DNA of 64,000 bases from Epiperipatus broadwayi (lineage: Eukaryota; Onychophora; Udeonychophora; Euonychophora; Peripatidae). Made by a program: the position numbers and the translations under genes. Positions 1 through 12,603 of this stretch are shown piece by piece. The notes under the pieces are model-generated. The model was not told the origin of the DNA. It was given only the letters and a program-made list of their open reading frames with translations, and searched no databases. The first letter of the stretch is position 1. Each line of letters begins with the position of its first letter. Location: positions 2,417,483 to 2,481,482 of the forward strand of contig JAQFVV010000043.1 of the NCBI GenBank assembly GCA_028023455.1, written 5' to 3'.

Positions 1-1575
1 CAATATATATACAAGTGATTATCAGGAAGCATTAATTGATAAATATAGAATTTAAAAAATAGAACAAATGTATACATATATAAAAAGGTAATAATTATAT
101 AGAGAGGTGTATAAAGATATGTATTGCGATATCTACATATAAAATAGTCTAAAATGTAATAAAATATTATTTATCATCAATAATAATAATAAAGAAAAAG
201 GGTTTCGTTAAAAGAATAGTACAAACCAATAAATCAAAACGAAATAATTATGGATCATATTTAGATCTATAAAGATCTAGTTAAAAGAATATTATGACTT
301 TTTTTTTGTTAAAGCTGAAAGGACAAATCACGATCAATAGAATGCAGAAAATAATAGTAATACGTAAAATATAAAATTGTAAAACTGTGGACCAATTTTC
401 TATGATAATTGGTACAAGATAAACATTGCAATTAGTAGCATTCAATATTTAAATGTATCAAAAGAATGAAGATATATTTGTAGATTATAAATACTAAAAA
501 AATGTATATTGCAAATTAATTTCATTTTGATTTGACAACATAAAGATGAAAGGGCATTATGCAATTAGTAACATTCGATATAGAACGTAGCACTTAGATA
601 GCAGACTGATGTAGAAGTAACTGGTTGTACTATATATGTTAAAACTTAACAAAAAAAAATAGAGGAAGAAACCGTCTAGAGAGTAGCGAGACTGCATTAT
701 TCAAGCAGGTTAATGAACTTAGCTGGCTAAAGGGGGAGGGGAAAGGGTTTCTCTTCTCCCCCCCCAACCATCCCCCCACTACCTATAACATCTAAAATCT
801 CCGAGAAGAGACCGCCGTTATGGACCAGATCTGCCTGAAGATTCGTAATAGGATATTTAAAGAGATGAATACCTACTGACACAATTAGAAATAAAACCCA
901 CGCCAAAAGTATTATAAACTTTCCCCCCTAACTGGGGCGTCGGGAAAGGAGCAACCCATCTCTGCAAAAGAAGGGAAATTTTTCCCATTCCATGGCTGAT
1001 CCATGTTCATTTATTACTTCTACTGATGCTTATTATACAATCCATTATTGACAGTTTTGATTATGTGACCAAAGAAAGCAGTCAGAAACAAAAACTATTA
1101 AAATAAGTGCAATACTTCGGACAACATATAATTAAAAAACATTATGCATTTTACTATATTCTATAATGTATAATCAAAGTATACAATTGGGTTACGCATA
1201 GTTTATTTAAGGGTTAATTTGAATTATATTCTTTACTATTTTATTTATGTATATATTATATTGGTGTGTGATAGGTATATGTGTTTTTTATGATTTTATT
1301 ATGTCATTAGAAATAACGAATTGCAAAATTAAAAGTATATATTATAAAAGGGTGAATAGTCATTTACGTTTTATTTTCTTTACCAACGAATAAATATTTA
1401 GAATGAATTAAATCTGGTCATTCGAGCTAACAAGTTTATTAAGTGAGGAGTAATAATAATATAGCAATCGAAATGGATAAATAAGTCCTTTCGTATCGTA
1501 AATAAAGGGAATGAAGAAGAGTTAATTATATTCCTGCTAAAACATGATAATTCCAGGAGTAAATTTATAAATATT
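1..1575. other. AT-rich noncoding DNA with one GC-richer patch
   Basis: No coding region or recognisable repeat is seen. Most of it is very A+T rich. Bases about 655-1010 are clearly richer in G and C, with purine-only and C-only runs (about 730-778) and no reading frame I can support. It could be the remnant of an unrelated mobile element. Confidence 0.5.
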
Positions 1576-1579
1576 CCAA

Positions 1580-1622
1580 GCGCTGGGCAGAACAAATTAT
1601 TCGATTCAAATAATTTGCCCAG
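1580..1622. repeat. imperfect inverted repeat (hairpin)
   Basis: The left arm reads CTGGGCA then AAATTATT with a 4-base bulge; the right arm carries the exact complement, AATAATTT then GCCCAG, around a short loop. No terminator-like or protein context is visible. Function unknown. Confidence 0.6.
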
Positions 1623-1924
1623 CAGAGAAGAAGCGTTTAATTGGGAAATATAATGCTGGGATGATATTTTATATTATGTCAGTGTTCAATTAAGAATATA
1701 TACTCAATTTTGGGGTGTATATTGGCTTCTTGCTTGTGGTAATCATCATCGGTGGTGAAACGGTCGATCACATAATTGTAAGTGCGGCTGGTGTTTAACC
1801 GAACGGTGGTTGTATTACAGTATGGATATATAAATAATGATTATAAGATAGAATATATATATAAAATGTAAAATTATATGTTCATGTATATTTATTTGTA
1901 TTCATGTATTTGTATTATGTTTGT

Positions 1925-2130
1925 TATAATTCTGAAGAAGAATACTAGGGCAGATCGAAACTATCAATAGTGGATTGTAAAAAAGCAGTGTAAAAAGTAA
2001 TAAAGAACATAGATGATATTCATATTATACTAGAAAGTATTCTATAAATAGAATCATAGAATAATAAAACTGTAAATAAAATAGGAGACAAATATCTTTT
2101 ATTAAAAAGATATTATAGATTCCTTGAAGC
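1925..2130 (+). repeat. dispersed repeat with a CTGAAGAAG...CGAAAC motif (family C)
   Basis: The stretch from the TCTGAAGAAG motif through GATCGAAACTATC and on to 'agtaataaagaacatagatgatatt' matches, on the other strand, 58430-58560, and partly 59040-59110 and 38540-38590. The motif resembles a hammerhead core (CUGAAGA ... GAAA) with one extra A before stem II. In this copy the stem is poorly paired, so it is a decayed copy. Confidence 0.5.
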
Positions 2131-2224
2131 AGTGTGGAAAGATTAAGGAAAAGAAATAGTGGAAATATAAATAGTTTTTGTTTAGAATAATTAAACAATA
2201 GAAAAAGGATCAAATATCTTGTAA

Positions 2225-2530
2225 TTATATGTTGGTCTATTTCCATCATCTAAAATTAATTGTCTTTAAAAAAAAAAGTCAAACTTTATTTAAACTTTTC
2301 AAGTATATTTAACTGGCTAGTAATAGTTCACAGGTCAAATCATATTATATTCCTCTCTTCAAATAATGTTGGTCTGAGCAGTGACAGTATTATCATGGAA
2401 ATTGAAGTAGATATCTTTAGATTCACTAATCCTGAATTTAAGGTGTTACTGAAATTAATATGATATATGCGTATCTATGAGGGTCCTTCTAATTTCTTCA
2501 TTTTTTCTTAAGTCATCGGTAAATTGATTG
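2225..2530 (+). repeat. degenerate Penelope-like terminal segment
   Basis: It aligns by eye with 36745-37130: the same order of 'gttggtctatttccatcat', 'aactttatttaaa', a 'ctcttcaaat' block, 'gacagtattatc', 'gatatatgcgtatctatgaggg', then a T-rich stretch. It lacks the tRNA-like insert of that copy. Taken as an old copy of the same element end. Confidence 0.45.
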
Positions 2531-2696
2531 GTAGACTGAACATTTTTGAAATAGCTTATCCAAATAGAAGTCATCACAATAAACCGGACATCATGCAAGA
2601 ACAAATGTAGATATCATAGAAGAGTCATTATAATAATGCAAGAGGACAAGAAATGAAATTTAAAATGTACTGATATGAAAGTAAAGAAAATATAGT

Positions 2697-3585
2697 CATC
2701 TGAAACCAGGCACAGCCACTTGATGGCGTTGTCACTGTGCAAAAACACAGAAATATGCTGTTTATGCAGCCGAATTTATGGCATATAGAACAATTCTGTT
2801 CATATTAGCCATTAGCAGGCATAGATGGCATTTCACACCAATATTACAGTCAGCTGATGTGGTTTTTGACACTATGGAAATAGCAAACATTTCAAACCTC
2901 GTTACCGTATGATGTGAGGATGTATGAAATTTAACTGACCATAACTGTTTTAATGTACATTCGAAATAATGATGTCGCACCTACCTGACATAGTATTACA
3001 TAGTAATAATTATAAAGCCGTAGCAGTACTTCCCTACAGATTGTAGAATGCGAAAAAAATTGCAAAAGGGTAAGTCCCATCACCATTTCACATAAGTCAT
3101 GTTCTGTAGGTTGTTTTGTAGATCATAATGTCGGTTGTATGAAAGTAACGCATATTTTGACATACTGTGTCTTCAGATCCATGCGGGATCTGGCAAACAT
3201 CGGGTCCCGTGTGTGCTGTCTTCCAGCGCTATGCGCTGAAATGTATAATGTAATTAAAAAATGTAATGTAAATAATGTTTCGTATCATTTTAAAAATGTA
3301 ATATTCTAAAATATTATTTAAAAAAAAAAATAGCGTAAAATAAAAAAAATAATTTTGTTTTGTATCATTTTAAAAATGTATTATTTAAAAAAAAAAATAG
3401 CATAAAATAAAAAAATTAATTTTATTTCATATCATTTTAAAAATATATTTTAAAATATTATTTTAAGAAAAATTAATTTTGTTTCATAAATTTTTCAATA
3501 AAAAAATATTGGCCCAATAATGTTACATTTCATTATTTTTGTACAGAAACAATGCCATCAAGTGGTCGCACCCGGATTTCAGATG
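2697..3585. mobile_element. non-autonomous element with inverted termini
   Basis: The left end CATCTGAAACC with CCACTTGATGGCGTTG is mirrored at the right end by CAATGCCATCAAGTGG and GGATTTCAGATG. The interior has no transposase; it holds low-complexity tandem repeats. No clean target-site duplication is seen. A block resembling the terminus (CCGCTTGATGGCGTAT) recurs at 50030-50045. Superfamily not identified. Confidence 0.55.
3281..3490. repeat. AT-rich minisatellite, about three units
   Basis: The block 'tatcattttaaaaatgta' with following A-tract and 'taaaataaaaaa' recurs three times (starting near 3284, 3361 and 3430), giving units of about 67-77 bp. It lies inside the inverted-terminus element at 2697-3585. 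Confidence 0.7.
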
Positions 3586-4077
3586 ATTACCAGAAAATAT
3601 GAATAATAATGATTAGCATTTTAAAAATGTTTATACAGAAAGTTTCAGGTGATAAGTAGATATCAATTATTTACTGATTCAAAGTAGATTTAATCGTAAT
3701 AGTACTCTTATGATGCATATATCTTCTGAAATTGATGTCATACCTAATAATGGAGTCAGAACCAATAGGAATATGACACACCTCGGTAGTAAAACAGCAA
3801 CATATTACAAATGAATTTTTTGATTCTATTATACGTTTTAACTTTTACAATTGTAATTCAAATTAAATGCTTGGAAGTGAAAACTAAGAAAAGCTTAAAA
3901 ATGAAATTCGTATACAAAGCAAGAAATAAGAATGGCCTAAAAATGTAATTTTTATACTCTTAATATAGTATGCTAAATATGCTTTTGATATCTTCACAAT
4001 GATATCATAGATACAACCACAAAGTGTGGGGGATTGATGTGATATAAAGAATATGTAAATAAGTAAGTTTACACGAC

Positions 4078-4221
4078 TCACTTTTTAGAGATGGGGAAGC
4101 AGGATTCTTTTTTGTTTATGGCATTAGCATTGTTGGTGATATACCAAGCCTCCTTTACCTTACGTTTTGTGTCATTCCATTCTAAACATACTATTCTGGC
4201 CAAAGTAGGTTCAAAGGTATG
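4078..4221 (-). pseudogene. Penelope-like element, C-terminal endonuclease remnant
   Basis: On the minus strand one frame reads LARIVCLEWNDTKRKVKEAW, then YITNNANAINKKE, and ends at a TGA (4078-4080). The pattern W..[KR]K.KEA.YI....NAIN is what I expect just downstream of the GIY-YIG catalytic core in Penelope-like elements. Upstream (to about 4300) the frame is broken by shifts and stops, and no reverse transcriptase is attached. A second, longer copy of this region is at 37135-37690. Assignment rests on motif recognition, not alignment. Confidence 0.5.
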
Positions 4222-4724
4222 GCTGAGTTTCATGATTTACAAATATAAATTTGAAGTTGTTCTTGGCTCTTTTATATCGATATTAGTGTGGGGTAATTCT
4301 TGTTGCCAAGTTTAGCAAGAGATTCTTCAAAATAAACCATGTTGGATTAGCGCGATTGCAGGAAATTTTGTATATGATATGGGGGATCTGTTCAGGGGGG
4401 AGTTGATCTTTGGAATTATTAATTAAGTAGTTTAGAGTGCATTTAAAACCAGTGCATTGATGTTCATCTAATCAATCCAAACTGATCTGAGACTTTTTTC
4501 TTCTATTTATATAATAGTTAGATAATATGAATTAATACTTCATGGCTACAGATTAACTACTTCAAAATACAAATTCTATACTTAATATGACCCCAAAAAT
4601 TTCCAAGGATCACTCAGCCTATTTTGAATCCCAGGTCATGAATATTCTAGACAGGTACTCTAAGCATATCATAAGGCCAATTTATTTATAAAATTAAGAT
4701 TACGTTTTGAAAGAATAAGAATTG

Positions 4725-5080
4725 AATATCATAGGAATGGACCAATGACAAACTGAAAAAAAAGGTATGAAAAAATTTTCAATTACATTAATTCAGAACT
4801 ATATTTTAATACTATAAAGTTGTAAATTTCAATAATTAATTAAAAACATGAAAAACAGATTAAAGATTATGAGAAGATAAAATAAAAAAGGTATCAGATT
4901 AGTAATAAGAGAAATAGACCACTGACAAATTGGATTTTTCCCATTTGTCAATGGAAGTTAGGAAGAAATTTTCAAGTATATTAGATCAGATCAGAGTGTT
5001 AATACTGTAAAGTTGTAAATTCTAACAGTCAATTTAAAAACAACTGGAAAACAGATAATAGATTTATGAAATAAAAGCCA
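4725..5080. repeat. diverged direct duplication, unit about 195 bp
   Basis: Blocks such as 'gaccaatgacaaactg', 'gaaaattttcaattacatta', 'aatactataaagttgtaaat' and 'gaaaaacagatta' in 4735-4875 recur in order in 4917-5070. It is an old tandem duplication with no coding capacity. Confidence 0.55.
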
Positions 5081-5823
5081 AAAAATATCAGCTAAATGAT
5101 AAGATAATTAATAAAATGGAGAAACAAAAATTTATCAAAATAAACTCAGAAAAATATTTTTATAGAAATCTATATATTGTAACCCCTCACCACCAATCAC
5201 CATCATTAACAAATACCCGGGAGCACCAATTCTATGGATCATAGAATAAACTATTAATCTAACTTTATCCTAAATTTACTTATGAGGCTCTTAATTAAAG
5301 TTTCACCTTAAACTAGCTCAATTGAGGGATACAGAGGTGTATGAGGTGCACAATGTACATTAGATGTGGGAGAAAATATTATAATGAATAGGAAATAAAA
5401 CATCTATTACATTCTATGCTAAACAAAAATTAAATTGGTAAAATTCTACCAGCTGAAATTTATACCATATTAGAAAATTAAACTAATAACTAAAATATAA
5501 TATTTTAGAAACTATAATGTATAACAAACTGGATCTGAACTTAAACTAAACCTATCATCACTAAATTTATAATTACACACTAATCTAATCAAATTAACTG
5601 AATTTATTATCCAACCTGAATAACAAAAAATTGAAGATCTCAGGGGAATCTGTTTCATGGCATGGCTTAATCTAAAATCTCTATCTCTCAATAACTATTA
5701 TTTAATATTATGAAAATAATAATATAAACCAAGCAATACTCTAACTAAACAATGGCACTTAGATAATGAAAGAAATCGGGTACATTTTGATTTCAATTCA
5801 TCATCTAAACAATTACTAAATAA

Positions 5824-5939
5824 GTCTTGCGTTGTTAGCCGAGAGGTATCGCAGCCGCCATGCAAGCAAGTAGTTGGTTGCAGACGGTTGTGGGTTCGCG
5901 TCCCGGCCGATGTTATGACACATGGAAAAAAAAAAACAC
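5824..5939 (+). mobile_element. tRNA-derived SINE copy 1
   Basis: The body starts with a pol III A-box-like stretch (GTTAGCCGAGAGGTATCGCAG), has a B box (GGGTTCGCGTCCCGG), then a short tail (TGTTATGACACATGG) and a poly-A run. It is flanked by an exact 11-bp target-site duplication, TTACTAAATAA, at 5813-5823 and 5940-5950. The tRNA-like head with NNCCGAGAGGT and long variable region looks Ser/Leu-like. Other copies are at 12604-12706 and 56034-56130. This is the least damaged of the three. Confidence 0.8.
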
Positions 5940-6639
5940 TTACTAAATAATAAAACCCTTTTAGAAACTCAGTAGACAATTGGCATCTCATATAGTGTTT
6001 GGATCAAGGAAATCAATACCATCATATTTGGAGGTTTATTATAATTAAATGAAAATACAATTGTCACATTAAATAAAATAAATGTGTGAGCATGTGTGAA
6101 ATATGAAACAACATATGAATGTTATAAAAGAATTCTAAATACAAATTTTGAGTAATAAAATATTTATTAACAAAACAAGAAAAATAGTTCAGCAAACATT
6201 TAATCTCTTTCACAATTTTCATAAGAATAAATAACATAATATGATCTCTCAAATTTCAAAATTAGCACATTTTATCTATCAAAACATCTTGATAGATTTG
6301 TGAAACACCTTATATTTGTAACATTAAATAATGAACCAAAATAAATCCATATATTTTACTATAAAGGAAATGGTTTTCTTTTAGTTATCAGCTTCTTCTG
6401 ATAAACCTATAGAACCTTATACTTCTAGTAATCAACTACAAAATTTACCTTGTGTTCAACATTTTGTTTTATAACACTCAGTTATCAATTAACTTAATAA
6501 ATCTATGACAAACTACATGGATTAAATATTCTAATTACACTATAAAATAAAATTAAAATTTTGCATTTTACTTCAAATGCACATTAACTATGACTAAAGT
6601 AAAGGGGTTTGAAACCTAAGAATAATATCAAACTAGGTT

Positions 6640-6815
6640 TTGCAAAATGAAATTAATAGCTCCATTAATTAAATATATTCTTACCAAGTTATATCTTGGA
6701 AAATGAAATAGATAATGTTATTAATTTAAATATATTTTTACCAAACTATATCCTGCAAAATAAAATAAAGAATTTCATTAATTAATATATTTTGCCTTTG
6801 CAACCTTGAAGTAAA
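6640..6815. repeat. minisatellite-like direct repeat, about 60 bp x 3
   Basis: Three diverged units share 'tGCAAAAT.AAAT', 'TTAATTaaATATATT' and 'ACCAA.tTATATC'. Units begin near 6641, 6700 and 6757. Nothing else is recognised in 5951-8940. Confidence 0.5.
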
Positions 6816-8943
6816 GTATTCTATTAAATAACTATATTTTAATTTGCCAAAATAGAAATAAACAATTCTATTCATTAACTATGATTTATCTTTGCTTGCT
6901 TACTTAATCAAATGATGTTTAAATGATAAAAATTGATGATATGAAATCTAAATGATCACTACAAAATGTTTTAAAATGATAAAGTTATATATTAATAATG
7001 GATTTTTCCATATCTTTCAAAATAACACTTTATGCATGAGTCTGTATTATGCTGTGTGTCAAAGAATAAATAATTAATCCTAATCAATCTAATCGTTTGC
7101 TTATGAAGTTATAATATGATCATAATACGGATGAAGGCAATGGTCAATCAAGCTTTAATCACTAACTTTATTACAGCTGTTTTGTAAGAAAATCTATTCT
7201 GCTTTTGTTCTTCTTTTTATCAATAAATTATCTGGCACTTGGCTATAGTATAAGCTGGAAAACCTTCAATAAACACATGGGGATAAAAGATTTTTACAAT
7301 TCAAATCAGATAAATATCAACACAACAACTTCCAAGTGTACTTCTGAGACTAACTAAACTGGTGGGAATAAATCTCTTCACCAAATTAACAGGGAGATAA
7401 TATACTTAACTTCATATACTTTAATTCATAATATCAAATATCAAAACTGGAGGATTCAATCTACTCCTATCAAAAAAACACTTCAATACACAGAAAAGAG
7501 ATTACTTGATCCCATACACTACCCTAGGCAATCTACCCATGTTTAAATATTCAAATAACAAAGAGGAGAGATTACTCAATCCCATAAATACTATAAAACA
7601 TTGCTAACATTACTACATATAGCCACAAAAATACTTTTCCATTCTAGCATAATAAAGAACAATAATTCACTTAAATCAATCTCTAATCCTTCCACGACAA
7701 TTGACCATCCTCTTCCTCCGAAACTGATTGACTTTATATCATTTGCACTTGCAATTAACGTATTATTATAGCTAAGTTTAATAATGGACACACATATACA
7801 AGCATAATAATACACAGATAATTCAAATCCCAGTAGCAAAGAACTACTGTTAAAATATCACTTACTACTTGTAAAAACAATAAAGAATATTTCATATCTG
7901 ATAATATACTATTTAGGACTTTGTATCATACTAATAACAGTTGGAAAACAAGGCAATAATTCTATTGGCAAACAAGACAAAATAATTTTTTATAGTGCAT
8001 TTACATTAGCACACATATAAAGCAAAAATTTGGCTTAGACAAATAATAAAACTTTATGTTTCAGATTAAATAATTATTGAAAATAATTATTTTTTAAAAT
8101 CTATTGAAAACGCATAGATATAATATAAAGGCCTATATAATGTGCTCCTTTTAAAGAAGAGCTATCACCCCTATTAGCATTACATGGACTCCTCCCTCTC
8201 TTTCCACGCATGCACTATGTTATAATCTAACACACGATAAACTTATATTAAACTAATAAAAAAAATTATACCCAGCATAATATTTTCTTATTATGCCTTT
8301 AATGAGACATTCTAGAAGAATAATAATACATCACTATAAACTCATCAACACTCCTTTAACACTTTAAGCAAATAATTTTATTTATTTAACAGTTTTGACT
8401 GTTAATAAAATAATAAAACTCTTCTTAAATTATCACTATCTTTCTAAATTCTATTAAATAATAAATAAATGAAGTTCTCTTTTTCCTTCTTCTTTCTTGG
8501 TTATAAAAACGAAAAGTTCATTGATAGTTTATGAATGACGTTCCTTGGTCATCTTTTAAATAATGATAATTATTTGCACACAAATATAAATATTGACGAA
8601 TAAATAACAAACACGTTCCTGCAGGAAAACAAAACAATATTTTAATTCATAAGAGCAAATTCAATGTTCTCAGCTATCAGCTGATGAATTGCTGTTGACA
8701 TTATACATGAGGAATTTTATTAATTAAGCAATGTATTTTTACGATGCAAATAAAGTAGTAGTTCATACTTCATTCCTAGGATATTTAAATGTTTTATTTT
8801 ACATTTTTAAAGCCATTCAGAGTATATGTAATTTTTTAGCTAATATTTGTTTAGATGAGTTTATTGGCACTATTTTAGACAGAAAAGTTTCACAACGGGT
8901 GAGGAGTGCATTTAATAAAGCAAAGTCACATAATTTATCCATT

Positions 8944-9348
8944 TTATAAATTCGTTTCTCCTATTAGTTTGGAAAAATAGATAAATATTAATAGTCCACT
9001 CAATTGCACATTTCGTCTTATATTTTTAAATAGGTAAAAATAGAAATAATTACGAAAATGTTCTAATAATAATGACGATAAAATTAAATGATTCATACGC
9101 ATCCTTTTAAATCTTCTTTTATAATTAGTATAAAATTTTTTATAAAGAGTTCTGAAAATGTTTAATAACAGTTTGTAAATTACACACGCGGCAGTTATTC
9201 CATTAAAACCATAATTAAAACTTAAGAAAAATAATTTTGGAAAATAAACAAACATTCTTCTTTCTTCTTTCCCATTAAGTTTAAAATTTAAATGAATCAA
9301 TTTTACAATACTATTATACATTCCCATTTTTACTTTTAATAGTAGCAA
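8944..9348 (-). CDS. unidentified 134-codon open reading frame
   Basis: An ATG-started frame of 134 codons on the minus strand, unusually long for DNA this rich in A+T (random stops are expected about every 12 codons). The product would be rich in F, L, I, N, K and R, with a Lys/Arg cluster near residues 66-84 (FYTNYKRRFKRMRMNHL). I recognise no domain, signal peptide or family. No splice-site pairing, codon bias or conservation can be shown here. A second short frame on the plus strand (8731-8949) meets it tail to tail. It may be chance or a decayed element. Confidence 0.15.
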   Translation of the reverse strand: MLLLKVKMGMYNSIVKLIHLNFKLNGKEERRMFVYFPKLFFLSFNYGFNGITAACVIYKLLLNIFRTLYKKFYTNYKRRFKRMRMNHLILSSLLLEHFRNYFYFYLFKNIRRNVQLSGLLIFIYFSKLIGETNL

Positions 9349-11227
9349 TTAAAACTTAAATAATATAGTATAGACACTTACATAAATTTTAGACAACGGT
9401 TGGAGAATTTAAATAGTCAGCCAAGGATAAGACCAATGTATCTTTTAGTGTGGTTTAAGTACACATATCTTTGAACCAATAATATATTTTACTTTCAGCT
9501 TGAACTTTGAAAGAAAAAAAAATTATATTATTAAACTTTGTTTAAAAATGAAACAGTATTGGAAGATCTTTTAGCAGTTTATAGTTGTAGTTGGATAGCG
9601 TGGAGTGGAGTTGAAGGACTAGTAGTCAGAAGTCGTTAGTTGTAGTTGCAGTCATTTTTATAGATTTTTAAAATATTACACTTTTTCTCTTCCAATAGCC
9701 CAAGATATCTGAAAGTTCAAAGATCACCAGACAGAGATCAATTAATTGCTCCTCCCATTACAATAACACTTAATTTATGCAAGAAACTTTGTCTTGAAAA
9801 GAAAAAAAAAGTGGGGGGGGGGAATTATTCTGTCTTTTAAATAAATCAAAAAAATATTAATATTAAACTGAACTAAGAATTAAATATTTTGTACTTTAAA
9901 AACAACAGAATAAAAACTAATAACAGTTGTTTTAATTAATAAAATAATTCACCAGTCCAATGCTCAATTAATTCACTTAAAATGTAATTAAGCTGGTTTT
10001 TAACACTATTATTATGAAATTAAATATTTGAATATGAGATGTGATATTTAATGATTTAATGAAGCATATGAATGAAAAATGAAGTTGAATAATGATATTG
10101 ACATACATGAATATTTACAAACAATGCACTATAGACACTAAACTGATATGACTAAATGACTATTTTAATGATGATGAGTGAAACATATTTCACTGTTCAT
10201 ACTATAAATTAAAATGTGTAAAGCAAACAAAAAAAACCCCAAACAAACCCCTAAAATTTATTTTTTAAAAAAAAAAAAAAAAAAAAAACAAACAAAATAA
10301 AATTAACAAGAAAGTTTTATAAAAACCCAACCCCCCTTCCCTATCATAAATTATACTTAAAGAAAGTTACTAAACATCCAATAAAATTTAAATTTCACCT
10401 ATAAGTACTTCTAATCATAGTTATAAATCATAAATAATTTATTTTAAAAAATTTCACGTTATTTCATTTTTTTTTAAAAAAGATAATATCAGATGTTACT
10501 GATATAATACCATACAATTACAATTAATATTTCTGGTGCCAAACCAGAAGGTCACAATATAGAAAACTTAAAAAAAAAAACTAAACAGAAAACATTAGAT
10601 AAAATTGATTCAAAGAAGATTAAAAAAAAAAAAAGGATTTACAAAAAAAAAACAGTAGATATAAAAAAAATAATAGATATAAGTAAATATGGTGATAAAA
10701 ATATTGAATGAACAAATTTTGGACGTCAGAAATAACAAATTGTGCTAATCGAAAGATAAAATACAATTATATATATTTAAGTGAATAATAAATTAGCAAA
10801 ATGTTTTTATGATTGCAATTGAAAAAATATTATTTATTTTTTTAGATACAGCTGAGAGCTTTCAGTATGAGATGCCAGATAGCCACAATTGGATGTAAAA
10901 AACATTTTGGTGATTTATTGCAAACATTAACAAAATGAAAAATAAAGAATCGTACATTTATATTTACAGTTCATTTAAACATACAACTGGTTTATATAAT
11001 CCATACATGTGTGATTAAACACTTTATTTTTTAGGATTCTGCAATTTATAAACTAGTACTTAATAAATCATCTCTACCAGTAGATTATATGACAAATTGT
11101 CTATCATTCTTTCACTAAGAAAAATTGATAGTAATTTGTATTTATACTACTCATTGGTGAATCCACCATCCACATAATAAAATAAACAATAATAAATTGT
11201 TTTATTTTGTTAATAAAAAAAAAAGGA
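9349..11227. other. AT-rich noncoding DNA with homopolymer runs
   Basis: Holds long A and T runs (for example 10259-10290 and 10619-10635) and a G run near 9810. No repeat family or gene is recognised, apart from a weak exon-like stretch at 10844-10937 (TTTTTTTAG, then 30 codons and TGA), which is listed only as an observation. Confidence 0.5.
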
Positions 11228-11229
11228 TA

Positions 11230-12114
11230 CTGTGGTACTAGAGCTGCGACATGAAGAATTATAATCGTTTAATCATTAAATTAATTAGGTTATTAAATCA
11301 AAAACATATTTTAAAATCTACATTAAAAAAAAAAACAATTTAACAAAAAAAAAAAAACGAAAAGCATTAATATGAAGAATAGTTAAAATGCGTGTTTAAA
11401 TCAAATTGAGTGTGTGTTTGCATGTGCATATTCTGCATAATCTATTTTAATACATTGTACGGCTTACACCTGCATTTATATATGTAATATATGCGGGATT
11501 CGAACTCAGACTTTCACACGACCTACAACTCACAGTGCCATCTTATATTGCTGACTTACCTGATCACACACATGTTGAAAAAATAAATAATCACCAATAT
11601 TCGTATTTCGTGCTAAACTAGCATTCATTAAAGTATGAAGATTGGTTATCTTAATATAAAGCTGAGAACTAAATGTATATATGTGTGGAGATGGTAATCT
11701 GAACCAACTGATGAGTGCTGGTTTAGCACGAAATACATATATTGGTGATTATTTATCATTTCAACATGTGTGTGATCAGCTGAGTCAGCAATATAAAATG
11801 GCACTGAGAGTTGTAGGTCGTGTGAAAGTCTGAGTTCGAATCCCGCATATTATATATATATATAAATGCAGATGTAAGTCTGCAGAATGTATTGAAAAAT
11901 AGATTATGCGGAATATGCACGTGCAAACACACTCAATTTGATTTAAACACGCATTTTAACTATTCTTCACATTAATGCTTTTCGTATTTTTTTTTTTGTT
12001 AAATTTTTTTTTTTTTTTTTAATGTAGATTTTAAAATATGTTTTGCTTTAATAATCTAATTAATTTAATGATTAAACGATTATAATTCTTCATGTTGCAG
12101 CTCTAATACCACAG
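11230..12114. mobile_element. 885-bp palindromic foldback element carrying a hammerhead motif
   Basis: The two halves are nearly complementary over their full length around a centre near 11670. The outer arms start CTGTGGTACTAGAGCTGC and end GCAGCTCTAATACCACAG, with TA on both sides (11228-11229, 12115-12116). Moving inward, both arms hold a poly-A/T tract, 'gaagaatagttaaaatgcgtg', a tRNA B-box-like GATTCGAACTC/GAGTTCGAATC block (11498 and 11836) and a hammerhead region near the loop. The TA flanks suggest a Tc1/mariner-type end, while the core repeats at 25304-27166, where a long target duplication points to retrotransposition. It may be a composite. Confidence 0.75.
11703..11746 (+). ncRNA. 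hammerhead ribozyme motif, type I, intact core
   Basis: All canonical parts are present. ACCAA (11703-11707) pairs with UUGGU (11742-11746) as stem I. The core CUGAUGA is at 11708-11714. GUGCU/AGCAC (11715-11719, 11725-11729) forms stem II with loop GGUUU, followed by GAAA (11730-11733). A tiny stem III follows, ending in the NUH triplet AUA (11739-11741), with cleavage predicted after 11741. Such short stem III is typical of animal retrozyme and Penelope-associated hammerheads. The opposite arm (about 11605-11640, minus strand) has a decayed copy whose CUGAUGA is altered. Confidence 0.75.
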
Positions 12115-12603
12115 TACCAAAAAAGCAATAACATGAATTTGTATAAAAGCATGGAAAAAATGAAATTTATTTTTTAAAAAAATCTGAAAATATTATCTTT
12201 ATCAAATAAACAATGATTGAAGAATAAATATTTTCAAAAAATCCTGATCAAAGCAAATATTTTATTAAATGATAATAGAAACAACTATTGCGAAGGCTAA
12301 TTTAAAACATACATGCACGCAAATAGTATAATTTAAAAACTTGAAAATTTTACATCCAGCAAACAAACAATGTTTGAAAAACATATATTTTCAATAAATG
12401 TCATGAACGCAAACATTCTGGAAGAAAATCAAATTAGTATTTTTTATCATTGTTAATTTTAATTTCTTACATATTTTTATTCAACTCATTTAATCACAAT
12501 ATTTATTATTCAGTCATTGTTTGTTCACTACATATATGATTTTGAGATTACTTTATATTATTTTCATATTTTCAAATATATTATTTTCATGCTTTTAGTG
12601 GTT

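Noticed and set aside
11230-12114. plain Tc1/mariner MITE
   Set aside because: TA flanks fit, but the internal hammerhead and tRNA-like block recur at 25304 with an 11-bp duplication, so a simple MITE does not explain it.
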